A stretch of DNA of 8,742 nucleotides from Opitutaceae bacterium (GCA_031254955.1 JAIRTK010000451.1:1-8742); one strand, 5' to 3'; shown: positions 1-6,979, counted from the stretch's first letter. Numbers and translations are program-made. The notes: generated from the letters alone by a model not told the origin.

Positions 1-109
1 AGTGATCGGCCAGCCGTGGAATCATCGCCAGATTCAAGACCCCATTTGCATCAAATGGAGTAAACGGGGCCGCCACCAGCCCGGTTAAATGGAATTTATT
101 ATTGTTCAT
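1..109 (-). CDS. N-acetylneuraminate lyase-like protein, DapA/NanA family (5' part only)
   Basis: The minus strand opens with an ATG at 109-107 and stays open for 36 codons to the window edge, so only the N-terminus is visible. It reads MNNNKFHLTGLVAAPFTPFD and continues with ANGVLNLAMIPRLADH. The G-L-V-A-A-x-x-T-P-F-x-x-x-G pattern is the first beta strand and following loop of the DapA/NanA class I aldolases, and it resembles vertebrate and bacterial N-acetylneuraminate lyases more than DapA itself. Such lyases split sialic acid into N-acetylmannosamine and pyruvate through a lysine Schiff base; that lysine lies outside the window. Family membership is well supported. The lyase assignment is an inference helped by the NanM-type genes upstream. 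The leader before the ATG is pyrimidine-rich (CACTCCC) with no Shine-Dalgarno. It is the last gene seen in the co-directional set, 351 bp after the preceding one. Confidence 0.72.
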   Translation of the reverse strand, partial: MNNNKFHLTGLVAAPFTPFDANGVLNLAMIPRLADH

Positions 110-177
110 GGGAGTGATATTGATCGGGAAAACAGGTGCATTTATATTTATAATCGAGGTTGCGCGCGGCCTCTTTC

Positions 178-272
178 GTAACGCAGACTTTCAAGTCTGT
201 TTCAGATTGTGTCCGGAATCTTGCTTCAGGGCGGGCCTTCGGCCCGTCGGCAGGTTTGGAAACCTGCGCTAC
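178..272. repeat. REPIN-like facing pair of GTAR-headed palindromes
   Basis: On the plus strand GTAA at 178-181 is followed by the stem CAGACTT (184-190), a 2-base centre and AAGTCTG (193-199). On the minus strand GTAG (272-269) is followed by the stem CAGGTTT (266-260), a 2-base centre and AAACCTG (257-251). The two copies share the head GTARCGCAG while their stems differ by paired changes that keep base pairing. A third hairpin, CGGGCC-TTC-GGCCCG, lies between them at 232-246. A conserved GTAG head followed by a palindrome is the hallmark of REP elements moved by RAYT (TnpA_REP) transposases, and two REPs facing each other is the REPIN arrangement. Confidence 0.72.
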
Positions 273-320
273 GGCGGCGGCGCGTGATATCAGTTTATAA
301 CTGAGGTTGCGCGGGCCGGC

Positions 321-390
321 GTAGCGCAGGCGCGGTGGCGCCGATAGGGCGGCAACGCCGGCAGGGCGGCCTCGGCGAGGCGATCCTGCC
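321..390. repeat. REP-like palindrome with a degenerate partner
   Basis: GTAG at 321-324 is followed by the same CGCAG word seen in the 178-272 pair, then the hairpin GGCGC-GGTG-GCGCC (329-342). Downstream, GGCAGG (360-365) pairs with CCTGCC (385-390) around an inner hairpin GCCTC-GGC-GAGGC (369-381). The inner loop word CTCGCCGAG, read on the minus strand, also forms the core of the palindrome at 7241-7259. The expected CTAC at the right end is missing, so this looks like a decayed REP pair. Confidence 0.5.
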
Positions 391-460
391 GCCTTTGGGC
401 ATTCATTAATGTGCTTTGAATTGTGCATCACGGCGAAAACGAGGTTGGCGAACAAGTCTA

Positions 461-1393
461 TTATATAAACGCCTCGGGGAGTTCGGCGCGGGCGGTTTCG
501 CCGATCTTTGCCGCCAATTCCTCCGGCATGCACCCGTAGGGCCAGCGCAGCCGCGTCGTGAGTCCGGGCAGCCAGCCGCCCGCCACCGCCGCCGTCTTGT
601 CCGCCGCCATGTTGCTCAAGCCGTGCCGGGTGATCACCGGCGCGATGTTCGCCGCCCAGAACGCCGCGATGCGTTTGCCCAGCGCGGCTCCCGTGTCCGG
701 GTCGTCCACGCAGAGTTCATACCAGCGCTGCGCAAACTTCGGACTCAGGCAGGCCACGTTGGAATACGCCCCGTGCGCGCCGTGCCCGAGTCCGGCGTGC
801 AGGAGGTGTCCGGGGATGAAAATCGAGAGCCGCGTCATGAGCGGGCGCATCGCCGCATACCACGCCTCGTCGCCGCCGGGCACCTTCATCCCCGCCACGC
901 CGGCGACGCGGTCCGCGATTTTCGCCCACTCGGCGGGCGTGAGTTTTCGTTTCGCGTGCGGCGGATTATACACAATCAGCGGAATCGGCGCGGCCTCCGC
1001 CGCCATCACTTCGAGGAAGCGCAGGATTTCGTCCAGCGTCGGAGGAAACCAGTCCGGCAACGTGACCTGAAAGGCCGACGGTTGCCATGCCTTCGCGCGG
1101 CGGAGCCGTTCCCGCGCGGTCTGCGCGCACGGGTGCGCGGCACCGACCTGAAAGGGCATCCCCGCCGCATTGCACTTTTCGGCCAGGAGCGCGTTGAGCT
1201 TGTCGAACTCATCCTCGGTCTGCGCATAAAACTCGCCCGCGCTGCCGTTCGAGTAGATGCCGTTGACTTTGGCGGTTATGAAATAATCCACTTCCGCCGA
1301 CAGCAATTCGTAATCAATGCTGTCGTCGGGCCGGATGGGAAGGAGCAGCGTGGCCCAGTTTCCACGGATTTCGGAGGATGCGAGCGGTTTCAT
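461..1393 (-). CDS. DapA/NanA-family class I aldolase or lyase
   Basis: This 310-residue protein has the usual length and layout of the dihydrodipicolinate synthase/N-acetylneuraminate lyase (TIM-barrel, Schiff-base) family. Visible landmarks are the substrate-carboxylate loop GSAGE (50-54), equivalent to GTTGE/GSTGE; the catalytic tyrosine in VYNPP (Y142); the Schiff-base lysine in GMKVPGG (K170); and the GAHGAYSN loop (about 205-212). All key residues for pyruvate Schiff-base chemistry are present, so it should be active. The family covers DapA, NanA and 2-keto-3-deoxy sugar-acid aldolases; the substrate cannot be read from the sequence. Next to an enolase-superfamily protein and a dehydrogenase, retro-aldol release of pyruvate from a 2-keto-3-deoxy sugar acid is the most likely role. 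It is not a close duplicate of the partial gene at 109-1. No Shine-Dalgarno; the leader carries CCTCCC. It lies 199 bp after the dehydrogenase gene. Confidence 0.88.
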   Translation of the reverse strand: MKPLASSEIRGNWATLLLPIRPDDSIDYELLSAEVDYFITAKVNGIYSNGSAGEFYAQTEDEFDKLNALLAEKCNAAGMPFQVGAAHPCAQTARERLRRAKAWQPSAFQVTLPDWFPPTLDEILRFLEVMAAEAAPIPLIVYNPPHAKRKLTPAEWAKIADRVAGVAGMKVPGGDEAWYAAMRPLMTRLSIFIPGHLLHAGLGHGAHGAYSNVACLSPKFAQRWYELCVDDPDTGAALGKRIAAFWAANIAPVITRHGLSNMAADKTAAVAGGWLPGLTTRLRWPYGCMPEELAAKIGETARAELPEAFI

Positions 1394-1416
1394 CTATAAG
1401 GGAGGTTTAAAAATAC

Positions 1417-1545
1417 ATTTTAATCACGAAAACACGAAAGGGCTGAAGCGCGGAAAATTATAAAATCATTTTTATATAGAGGCATTCCGTGTTAGCTGAT
1501 GTCGCTTCGCTCGGAACCGGCATTCCGTGCTTTCGTGATTAAAAT
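1417..1545. repeat. 129-bp element with 15-bp perfect inverted ends
   Basis: ATTTTAATCACGAAA at 1417-1431 is repeated in inverted form as TTTCGTGATTAAAAT at 1531-1545. The left arm continues into a second CACGAAA word (1433-1439). Inside lies an 11-bp direct repeat, GGCATTCCGTG (1481-1491 and 1519-1529). The element fills most of the 199-bp gap between the dehydrogenase and aldolase genes. A related AATTAAAATCCCCC segment occurs near 8580. It may be a small nonautonomous repeat, or in RNA a long hairpin affecting readthrough; there is no direct evidence for either. Confidence 0.7.
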
Positions 1546-1592
1546 TCCCCTTTCTGGATTTTTCAAAGTGCTCATAATTCAAAGGACAAATT

Positions 1593-2558
1593 TCACGCGG
1601 TCTTCATCACCGTGTTGCGCAAAGGCTCGCCCGTCTTGAATTTTTTCAGGTTGTCGATGAGGAGGTCGGCCAGCCGCTCGTGCTCGCGGACACCGCGCCC
1701 GCTGCAATGCGGCGTGAGCAGGCAGTTCGGCGCGGCCCACAGCGGGCTGTCCGGGTTGAGCGGCTCCTCCGTGAACACGTCGAGCCCGGCAAAGGCGAGC
1801 CGCCCGCCGTGCAGCGCGTCGGCGACATCGGCGGCGACATAATGCGCGCCGCGCGCGAGGGCGTAGAAGCAGGCGCCGGGGCGCATGGCGGCGAAGATGG
1901 TTTTGTTGAAAACGCCCGTGGTCTGCGGCGTCAGCGGCAACACGCAAAAAACGTGGTCGGCCTTCGCGACAGCCTCGCCGAGGCGCTCGATCGGGAAGAT
2001 TTCCGACGCGAGCGGATGCGTCGTTTTGATATCCACGCCGATGACTTCCATGCCGAGGCCGCGGCAGCGGCTGGCGATCTCGGTGCCGATGTTGCCGAGA
2101 CCGCAGACCAGCGCGGTGGCGCCGGCGATCTCGCGATAGGGCGGACGGCGCTCGAAGCGTTTTTGCGTCTGGTCCACGGCGTGCTCAGCGAGGTGGCGCG
2201 CGCCGGCGAACATGAAGGCGATGCCGTGCTCGGCCACCGGGATGGACATCGTCCCCGCCGCGTTGCACATTACGAAATGCGGCTTGGTCTCCAATCCCTT
2301 GCCCGTGTATTTTTCAAAACCGGTGCTCCCGCACTGGAAATACGCAATGCGGCTTTCCAGCACCCATTTCGGCTCCGGCCAGCCCAGCGCGATGTCGCTG
2401 CGGCCAAGCTCCGTCCGGGCCTCGGCCTCGGGTGTGTTTTGCGGCAGCCAAGTCAGCTCCACCTCCAGCTCCGCGCAGGCTTTTTCAAAGCGCGCGCGCG
2501 GCGCGGCGTCCGCGTAAAAGGCGTCGTGGCTGGCGTATAGTTTCAATTTTTTCGACAT
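1593..2558 (-). CDS. D-isomer-specific 2-hydroxyacid dehydrogenase (NAD-dependent)
   Basis: This 321-residue protein fits the family's usual 310-340 residues. It reduces a 2-keto acid to a D-2-hydroxy acid, or the reverse, in the cytoplasm. The Rossmann motif is GLGNIG (153-158), followed by an acidic residue at the end of the second strand (D176 in VIGVDIK), which favours NAD over NADP. The catalytic triad is visible: Arg in ALARG (R236), Glu in DVFTEEP (E265) and His in TPHCSG (H284). The usual Asn before the Arg motif is Ala here (ALARG instead of NxARG), within family variation. The substrate is unknown; glyoxylate/hydroxypyruvate-like keto acids or a sugar-acid intermediate are plausible given the aldolase downstream and dehydratase-like gene upstream. 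The start at 2558 gives MSKKLKLYAS, directly before the first beta strand. No Shine-Dalgarno. Confidence 0.9.
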   Translation of the reverse strand: MSKKLKLYASHDAFYADAAPRARFEKACAELEVELTWLPQNTPEAEARTELGRSDIALGWPEPKWVLESRIAYFQCGSTGFEKYTGKGLETKPHFVMCNAAGTMSIPVAEHGIAFMFAGARHLAEHAVDQTQKRFERRPPYREIAGATALVCGLGNIGTEIASRCRGLGMEVIGVDIKTTHPLASEIFPIERLGEAVAKADHVFCVLPLTPQTTGVFNKTIFAAMRPGACFYALARGAHYVAADVADALHGGRLAFAGLDVFTEEPLNPDSPLWAAPNCLLTPHCSGRGVREHERLADLLIDNLKKFKTGEPLRNTVMKTA

Positions 2559-2588
2559 GGATTGGAATACGGGAAAGGTTTTTTAATG

Positions 2589-2746
2589 AACCGCGAAATT
2601 CGTTAAATTTCGCCAAAAAGGATTGGTGTTTATAATCGCGAAGGGCGCGAAGGATGCGAAGAGAAGACAAGGCATCGGATATTTTATATCCTCGCGCCCT
2701 TCGCGGTTATATTAAAAAGGTTTTGGTTTTTGGCTATTTTGCGGTT
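2589..2746. repeat. Nested inverted repeat built of CGCGAAGGR 9-mers
   Basis: The inner arms are 2631-2655 and 2688-2711: CGCGAAGGGCGCGA on the left matches TCGCGCCCTTCGCG on the right, extended by GGAT/ATCC and TATAA/TTATA with single-base differences. The left arm is a 9-bp tandem array, CGCGAAGGG, CGCGAAGGA, TGCGAAGAG (2637-2663). Outside it, AACCGC (2589-2594) pairs with GCGGTT (2741-2746). Almost the whole 200-bp gap between two genes is thus one foldable unit. Its words match the element at 3990-4087. Confidence 0.72.
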
Positions 2747-2758
2747 TATATTGATTTG

Positions 2759-3949
2759 TTATTTCTTGGGCGCGGCGAGGTTTCGCTTCGGATAACCGAC
2801 CGTGCTGTAGAAGGAGCCGGGGCGGTAGGGATAGCGTTTTTCGACATCCTCGGGGAGTTTCACGCCGAGGCCCGGCGCGGTCGGGGCCTCGATGCCGCCG
2901 TTGACGAGCGTGAGCGGCTTGACGAGGAACTCCTCGCGCAGCGGGAACGGATTGTTCGGCAGTTCGAGGATGGTGCAGTTCGGCGAGGCGAACGCGGCGT
3001 GGTAATTGCCCATGATGCCGACGCCGCCGGCCCAGGTGTGAACGGCGATTTTAATAAACTTGCGTTCGCACATCTGCGCGATGCGGCGGAAGGCGGAGAT
3101 GCCGCCGATGAGGGCCGCGTCGGGCTGGAAGAGGTCGAGCGCACCGGCGTCGAGGTAGTTTTCCGCCTCGGGGAGGCTGGAGACGGTCTCGCCGCCCGCG
3201 ATGATGCAGTCCGTCCCGGCGCGGATTTTGGCGAAGCCCTTGTAGTCGGTGACTTCGCAGGGTTCCTCGACGAAGAGGAGGTTGCAGGGTTCGAGCGAGC
3301 GGACGATGGAGATGGCCTCCTTGTAATTCCATGCCTTCGGGTTCACGCCCTGGCAGGCGTCCACGCCGAGGCCGGTGTCCTTGCCGAGCACCTCGCGCGA
3401 GTAGGCGACTTTCTCGACGATTTCGCGCGGCTCCAGGTAGTTGATGCGAATCTTGACCGCCCCGTATCCGAGTTTCTGATACCCGAGCAGCTCTTCCTTG
3501 AGTTCGGGGAAGGGCTTGTTGTTTCCGCCGCTGGCGTAGGCGGGGATGTGGTCGTGCACCTTGCCGCCGAGCAACTGGTGGACGGGGACGCCGAGCGCCT
3601 TGCCCTTGAGGTCCCAGAGCGCCATCTCGATGCCGCCCGCGATGCTGGCGGACATGCCGAACCGGCCCCAGTAATAGATGGCGAGCTTGAGAATGCCGGC
3701 GATGCCGGCGATGTCCGTGGGATCGCGTCCGATGAGGTCGATTTCAAGCTGCTTTACGATGGCCTGCGTGGCCTCGGGCGCGAAGACGCCGATGTAGGTC
3801 TCGCCGAGACCGTAGAGGCCCTCGTCGGTCTCTACTTTAATCACCGAGATGGTGCGATGGCCGTCGGCGAAACAAAATTCGCGCTCCAAGTCGCCGGGAA
3901 CGGCGTAGGGCGCCGAGAGGAGGAGGCATTTTACCGCTGTGATTTTCAT
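2759..3949 (-). CDS. Mandelate racemase/muconate lactonizing enzyme family protein, probable sugar-acid dehydratase
   Basis: With the start at 3949 (MKITAVKCLL, the family's usual first strand) the protein has 396 residues; a start 14 codons upstream is possible but adds an unconserved tail. The enolase superfamily abstracts the proton alpha to a carboxylate, and most sugar-acid members dehydrate an aldonate or aldarate to a 2-keto-3-deoxy acid. Visible residues: metal ligands D197 (GVDACQG), E228 (FVEEP) and E254 (GGET); the Asp-His dyad D277 (QPD) and H304 (AVHTW); and E329 (ILEL). The base motif is K166-x-R168 (VKIRI) where mandelate racemase has K-x-K, so the S-face lysine is replaced by arginine. 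The dyad is intact, which points to a dehydratase using the His face rather than a racemase. The N-terminal capping domain (about 1-125) is present. Substrate not identified. Gaps are 207 bp before it and 200 bp after it. Confidence 0.88.
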   Translation of the reverse strand: MKITAVKCLLLSAPYAVPGDLEREFCFADGHRTISVIKVETDEGLYGLGETYIGVFAPEATQAIVKQLEIDLIGRDPTDIAGIAGILKLAIYYWGRFGMSASIAGGIEMALWDLKGKALGVPVHQLLGGKVHDHIPAYASGGNNKPFPELKEELLGYQKLGYGAVKIRINYLEPREIVEKVAYSREVLGKDTGLGVDACQGVNPKAWNYKEAISIVRSLEPCNLLFVEEPCEVTDYKGFAKIRAGTDCIIAGGETVSSLPEAENYLDAGALDLFQPDAALIGGISAFRRIAQMCERKFIKIAVHTWAGGVGIMGNYHAAFASPNCTILELPNNPFPLREEFLVKPLTLVNGGIEAPTAPGLGVKLPEDVEKRYPYRPGSFYSTVGYPKRNLAAPKK

Positions 3950-3989
3950 ATATTGATACAGGGAGATTCTAAAAAATAAAAACCGAACC

Positions 3990-4087
3990 AACCGCGAAAT
4001 TCGCGAAACCCCGCTAAATTTTTAAAAATATTATTTTCTAAAAACTACACATTTGCCTCGATTTATATTTCGCGTCCTTTCGCGGTT
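3990..4087. repeat. 98-bp inverted repeat built of AACCGCGAAA words
   Basis: AACCGCGAAA (3990-3999) pairs perfectly with TTTCGCGGTT (4078-4087). After a short internal loop, CGCGAAA (4002-4008) pairs with TTTCGCG (4068-4074). The 59-base centre is AT-rich. The left arm word AACCGCGAAATTCG also occurs at 2589-2602. The element sits in the 207-bp gap between the transporter fusion and the enolase-superfamily gene, the counterpart of the repeats in the next two gaps. Confidence 0.72.
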
Positions 4088-4156
4088 AAAAACTAAGTTT
4101 TCCGAAGTCCCCATGTGTATTTTTTGCGCCCTTTTGTTTTCTTCCGTTCAATGGAT

Positions 4157-6754
4157 TTATTTTTTAATCGTTCCAAGGGTCAGGCCGCTGACATCCTTTT
4201 TCGAGGGGAAGACGAGGCTGAACACCCAGCCGACGGCAAAACAGGTGAGCATGCCGGTGGCCGCGTAGAGGAAGAAGTGAAGCTGGGTGTGGCGCTGCAC
4301 ATAATATAATACCGCGATGCTCGCGACGGCGCCGCACAGCGCGCCGATGCCACTGGCGCGTTTTGTAAAGATTCCCAAGGCGAAAAGCCCGGCGAGGCCG
4401 CTGGCGGCGAGGCCGACCAGGCTGCTGTAGGCATCCCAGAGCGAGGCGAGGTTGAGTCTGGCGAGCACGAGCGCGCAGATGGTGGCGAACGCCCCGAGCA
4501 GCGCCGTGAGCACGCGCGCCATGCGCAGCGCGGCGGCGTCTTTCGCCTTGCCGCCGAAGCGCCCGTAAAAGTCGGTCATGATCGCCGTGACCACGCTGTT
4601 CAGGCTGCCCGCCACCGTGGACTGGGCGGCGGCAAACACGCCGGCAATGACCAGCCCGGCGATGCCGACCGGGAGATTCTGCACAATATACGCGGGAAAA
4701 ATGGAGTCGGTCGCCTGCGACGGGTCCAGCTTGTCCGGGTGCGCCTTGTAAAACACAAACAGGGCCGTGCCGATGATAAAAAACAATAGGGTGGAGGGAA
4801 TCGCCAGAAGGGCGTTGAACCAGATGGAGCGCGCGGCCTTTTTCTCGCTGTCGGTCGTCATATAACGCTGCACCACGGCCTGGTCGCTGGTGTAGGGGAC
4901 GAGGTTTGCGAATATGTTTCCGATTAATATAACCCAAAAGGCGTTGGCCGCCGTGGTTGGACTCCAGGTGAAATTAAACAGGTGGAATTTATTATTTTCG
5001 ACCGCGGTGCTCCAGAAGCCGGCCAGACCGCCCTCCGAGCCGAACGCGATCATGATGAAACTTATCAATGCCGCGCCCAGCAGCAGGAATGTCTGCGCGA
5101 CATCCGTCCAGATGACGGCCTCCATGCCGCCCATCACGGTATAAATCACGCAGAGCACACCCATGAGGATGATGCAGGTGCTCACGTCCAGGTCGCTCAC
5201 CGTGGCGAGCGCGATGGACGGAAGCAGGAGCACGATGGCCTGGCGCCCCACCTGGAATAATATAAACGCGGCGCTTCCGTAGATGCGCACGGGCAGGCTG
5301 AAGCGTTTTTCCAGATATTCATACGCCGAGGTTATGTTCAGACGGCGGAAAAACGGCAGGTAAACGGAAATCAACACCGGCGCGATGAGCAGGATGGGAA
5401 GGTTCGCCCAGATGAAGGTCCAGTCGGTCGCGTAGGCTTTGGCGGGAATCGCCATAAAGGTAAGCGAGCTGAGCATCGTCGCGTAAATGGCCATGCCCGC
5501 CGCCCACCACGGAATGCGTCCGCCGGCCTTGAAATAGTCGTCGGTGTTTTTATTGCGGCGCGTGCACACCCAGCCGATGCCCACCATGCCCAGCAAATAG
5601 CCGGCGAGGGTGGTGTAGTTGATCCAGCCGAAGGTCGCCTTGGTCTCGATGACCGTCGCCTTCCAGACCTCGGGCGAACGCGTGCCCGGCATGCGCTCGC
5701 CGCTGGTGACGACAAAACCGCCGTTCCACGGAACCATCGTTGTCGTGACCAGCGAGAAGGGAACCTCGCCCGCGCGCGTCCAAGTGTCGGTGATGCTGTG
5801 ATAGGCGAGCACGTCGCGCGGGAAACCCTTGTGCGCGGCCTGCCGCGCGCCCGCGAGATGGCGCTGCATGCCGTCGTCGCCGCCGAGCACAAACAGATGC
5901 GTCTGGCCGACCGGCATCGCCGGCGACGGCGGCGCGACCGACGCGCGCGGCAGGTCGGCGAGTTGTTTCCAGCCCAGCTCGGAATGAAAACTCCACGCGT
6001 CGCGAAGATATTCGCGAACAGGTTTTCCCGCGTCATCGGGAACGAGCCGGGTGCCTCCGAACAGATAAAACGCCGGGCCGGTCGCGGTGACGATCACCCC
6101 CGCGGTGGCCAAAAAACGCCCGCCGCCCGGGCACGGCGGAAGCTCCTTCCAGCCGGCGGCGGGGTTGTTCAAATCCAGACAATAAAACACATTCGCGGCC
6201 TCGCTCGCATCGGCCTCGGGCACCGTCAACCCGCCCGCGATATAGACAATGCCCCTGATGATCGCGCCCGCCTGGCAGGAGAGCGGCCTGGGCATCTTGG
6301 GCAGGGCGGAGAACTTGAATTTGCCGTCCTTCTCGCGGGTGACGAACCACGCGGCGTCGAAGTGCTCGGTGGCGTCGCCGCCGCCAACCATCACAAAGCC
6401 GTCCTTCCACGGAAACGACACGCCGTAGCCGCCCGCGCGCGGAAGCCTGCCGGCCTCGCGCCATTCCTTGGCGCCGGGTTCGAGGGTGTAAAGGGTGTCA
6501 TACCAGATTTTCGTGCCGCCTTCCCACGGACGCTTGCCGGGAAAATTGGAGCCGCCCGCGACCACGAGCGCGCCGCCGGCCACGCCGCCGTAGCTGCCGG
6601 CAAATCCCTCCTTGTCGGGGATGGCGGGCAGTTGTTCCCATGTGAGCACCGGCTTCTCCCGCGAAGGCAGGGCGTCCGCCTGCGCGGAGGCCGTCAGGAT
6701 GCCGGCGCCGAGCCAGCAACAGAGCGTGAAGAGGAGTTTTTTGGGGGATGTCAT
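4157..6754 (-). CDS. NanM-type kelch mutarotase fused to a sodium:solute symporter
   Basis: This 865-residue protein has three parts. Residues 1-25 are a signal peptide (MTSPKKLLF, a hydrophobic core, ending ASA-QA); the start at 6754 places it best, while the start 15 codons upstream adds a second hydrophobic stretch. Residues about 35-370 are a kelch beta-propeller with Gly-Gly repeats and the NanM-like motifs NFPGKRPWEGG (70-80), YGVSFPW (110-116), GGDDG (291-295) and SGERMPGTR (351-359, E353 and R359). Residues about 377-850 form a symporter of the SSS family (TC 2.A.21) with about thirteen hydrophobic segments and the conserved AAAQSTVAGSLNS stretch (708-720), where S712/T713 align with the Na2-site serines of SSS proteins. 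The first membrane helix is followed by RRNKN, giving an N-out topology, so the kelch domain lies in the periplasm. NanM interconverts sialic acid anomers; here it would feed its own transporter. No Shine-Dalgarno. Confidence 0.9.
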   Translation of the reverse strand: MTSPKKLLFTLCCWLGAGILTASAQADALPSREKPVLTWEQLPAIPDKEGFAGSYGGVAGGALVVAGGSNFPGKRPWEGGTKIWYDTLYTLEPGAKEWREAGRLPRAGGYGVSFPWKDGFVMVGGGDATEHFDAAWFVTREKDGKFKFSALPKMPRPLSCQAGAIIRGIVYIAGGLTVPEADASEAANVFYCLDLNNPAAGWKELPPCPGGGRFLATAGVIVTATGPAFYLFGGTRLVPDDAGKPVREYLRDAWSFHSELGWKQLADLPRASVAPPSPAMPVGQTHLFVLGGDDGMQRHLAGARQAAHKGFPRDVLAYHSITDTWTRAGEVPFSLVTTTMVPWNGGFVVTSGERMPGTRSPEVWKATVIETKATFGWINYTTLAGYLLGMVGIGWVCTRRNKNTDDYFKAGGRIPWWAAGMAIYATMLSSLTFMAIPAKAYATDWTFIWANLPILLIAPVLISVYLPFFRRLNITSAYEYLEKRFSLPVRIYGSAAFILFQVGRQAIVLLLPSIALATVSDLDVSTCIILMGVLCVIYTVMGGMEAVIWTDVAQTFLLLGAALISFIMIAFGSEGGLAGFWSTAVENNKFHLFNFTWSPTTAANAFWVILIGNIFANLVPYTSDQAVVQRYMTTDSEKKAARSIWFNALLAIPSTLLFFIIGTALFVFYKAHPDKLDPSQATDSIFPAYIVQNLPVGIAGLVIAGVFAAAQSTVAGSLNSVVTAIMTDFYGRFGGKAKDAAALRMARVLTALLGAFATICALVLARLNLASLWDAYSSLVGLAASGLAGLFALGIFTKRASGIGALCGAVASIAVLYYVQRHTQLHFFLYAATGMLTCFAVGWVFSLVFPSKKDVSGLTLGTIKK

Positions 6755-6876
6755 AAAAATGGATGAAGGGACGGGGAAGAATGCGGCACAAAAAACCAAG
6801 GAGCCTCCCTCCTTTCAACACCAAGGGGATGGTATAAAAAGTGAACCATAACGCGCGCCCCTCCCCCTCAAGAAAT

Positions 6877-6962
6877 CGTTCTCGTTCTCTTACTCGTTCT
6901 CGTTCTCTCGGACGGATGAGAAGAACGAGAACGAGCAAGCGTAAGAGAACGAGCAAGCGTAA
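6877..6962. repeat. CGTTCT/AGAACG low-complexity array, self-complementary
   Basis: The left half (6877-6909) repeats CGTTCT and CTCGTTCT; the right half (6918-6962) repeats the complement, GAGAACGAG, with AAGCGTAA interruptions, so the two halves can pair across a short centre (6910-6917). It lies 123 to 208 bp upstream of the transporter start and would be in the 5' leader if transcription began further upstream. Hexamer arrays like this are prone to copy-number change. Confidence 0.75.
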
Positions 6963-6979
6963 CCGAGGCCACGCCACGC

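Larger units (their letters stand above)
110..460. other. Intergenic gap rich in palindromes and duplicated leader segments
   Basis: No credible gene lies in these 351 bases; open frames across them overlap the palindromes and match nothing recognisable. The gap holds a facing pair of REP-like hairpins (178-272), a second REP-like block (321-390), and a repeated leader. TTTATAA, then GAGGTTGCGCG, then CGTARCGCAG occurs at 147-186 and again at 294-329. A third GAGGTTG is at 441-447. The AT-rich boxes at 141-153 and 460-468 could contribute to a promoter for the 109-1 gene, but no convincing -35/-10 pair was found. Confidence 0.7.

Noticed and set aside
99..533. 144-codon minus-strand open frame spanning the left gap
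   Set aside because: It crosses both REP-like blocks and overlaps the end of the aldolase gene and the start of the lyase-like gene in another frame; its product is low-complexity and Arg/Pro-rich with no recognisable domain.
2631..2711. Rho-independent terminator of the enolase-superfamily gene
   Set aside because: The hairpin is strong, but no T-run directly follows the stem on the minus strand and the arms belong to a dispersed repeat family; termination remains possible but not shown.
2654..3979. 441-codon plus-strand open frame opposite the enolase-superfamily gene
   Set aside because: It is the antisense shadow of a gene with a full set of catalytic residues; long antisense frames are expected in GC-rich coding DNA.
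6828..6860. Sigma-70 promoter for the transporter fusion using TATACC
   Set aside because: No acceptable -35 lies 16-18 bases upstream of it on the minus strand.
6498..6977. 159-codon minus-strand frame with RERER and LLVLV runs
   Set aside because: The runs are translations of the AGAACG array, and the remainder is a shadow of the transporter fusion gene.
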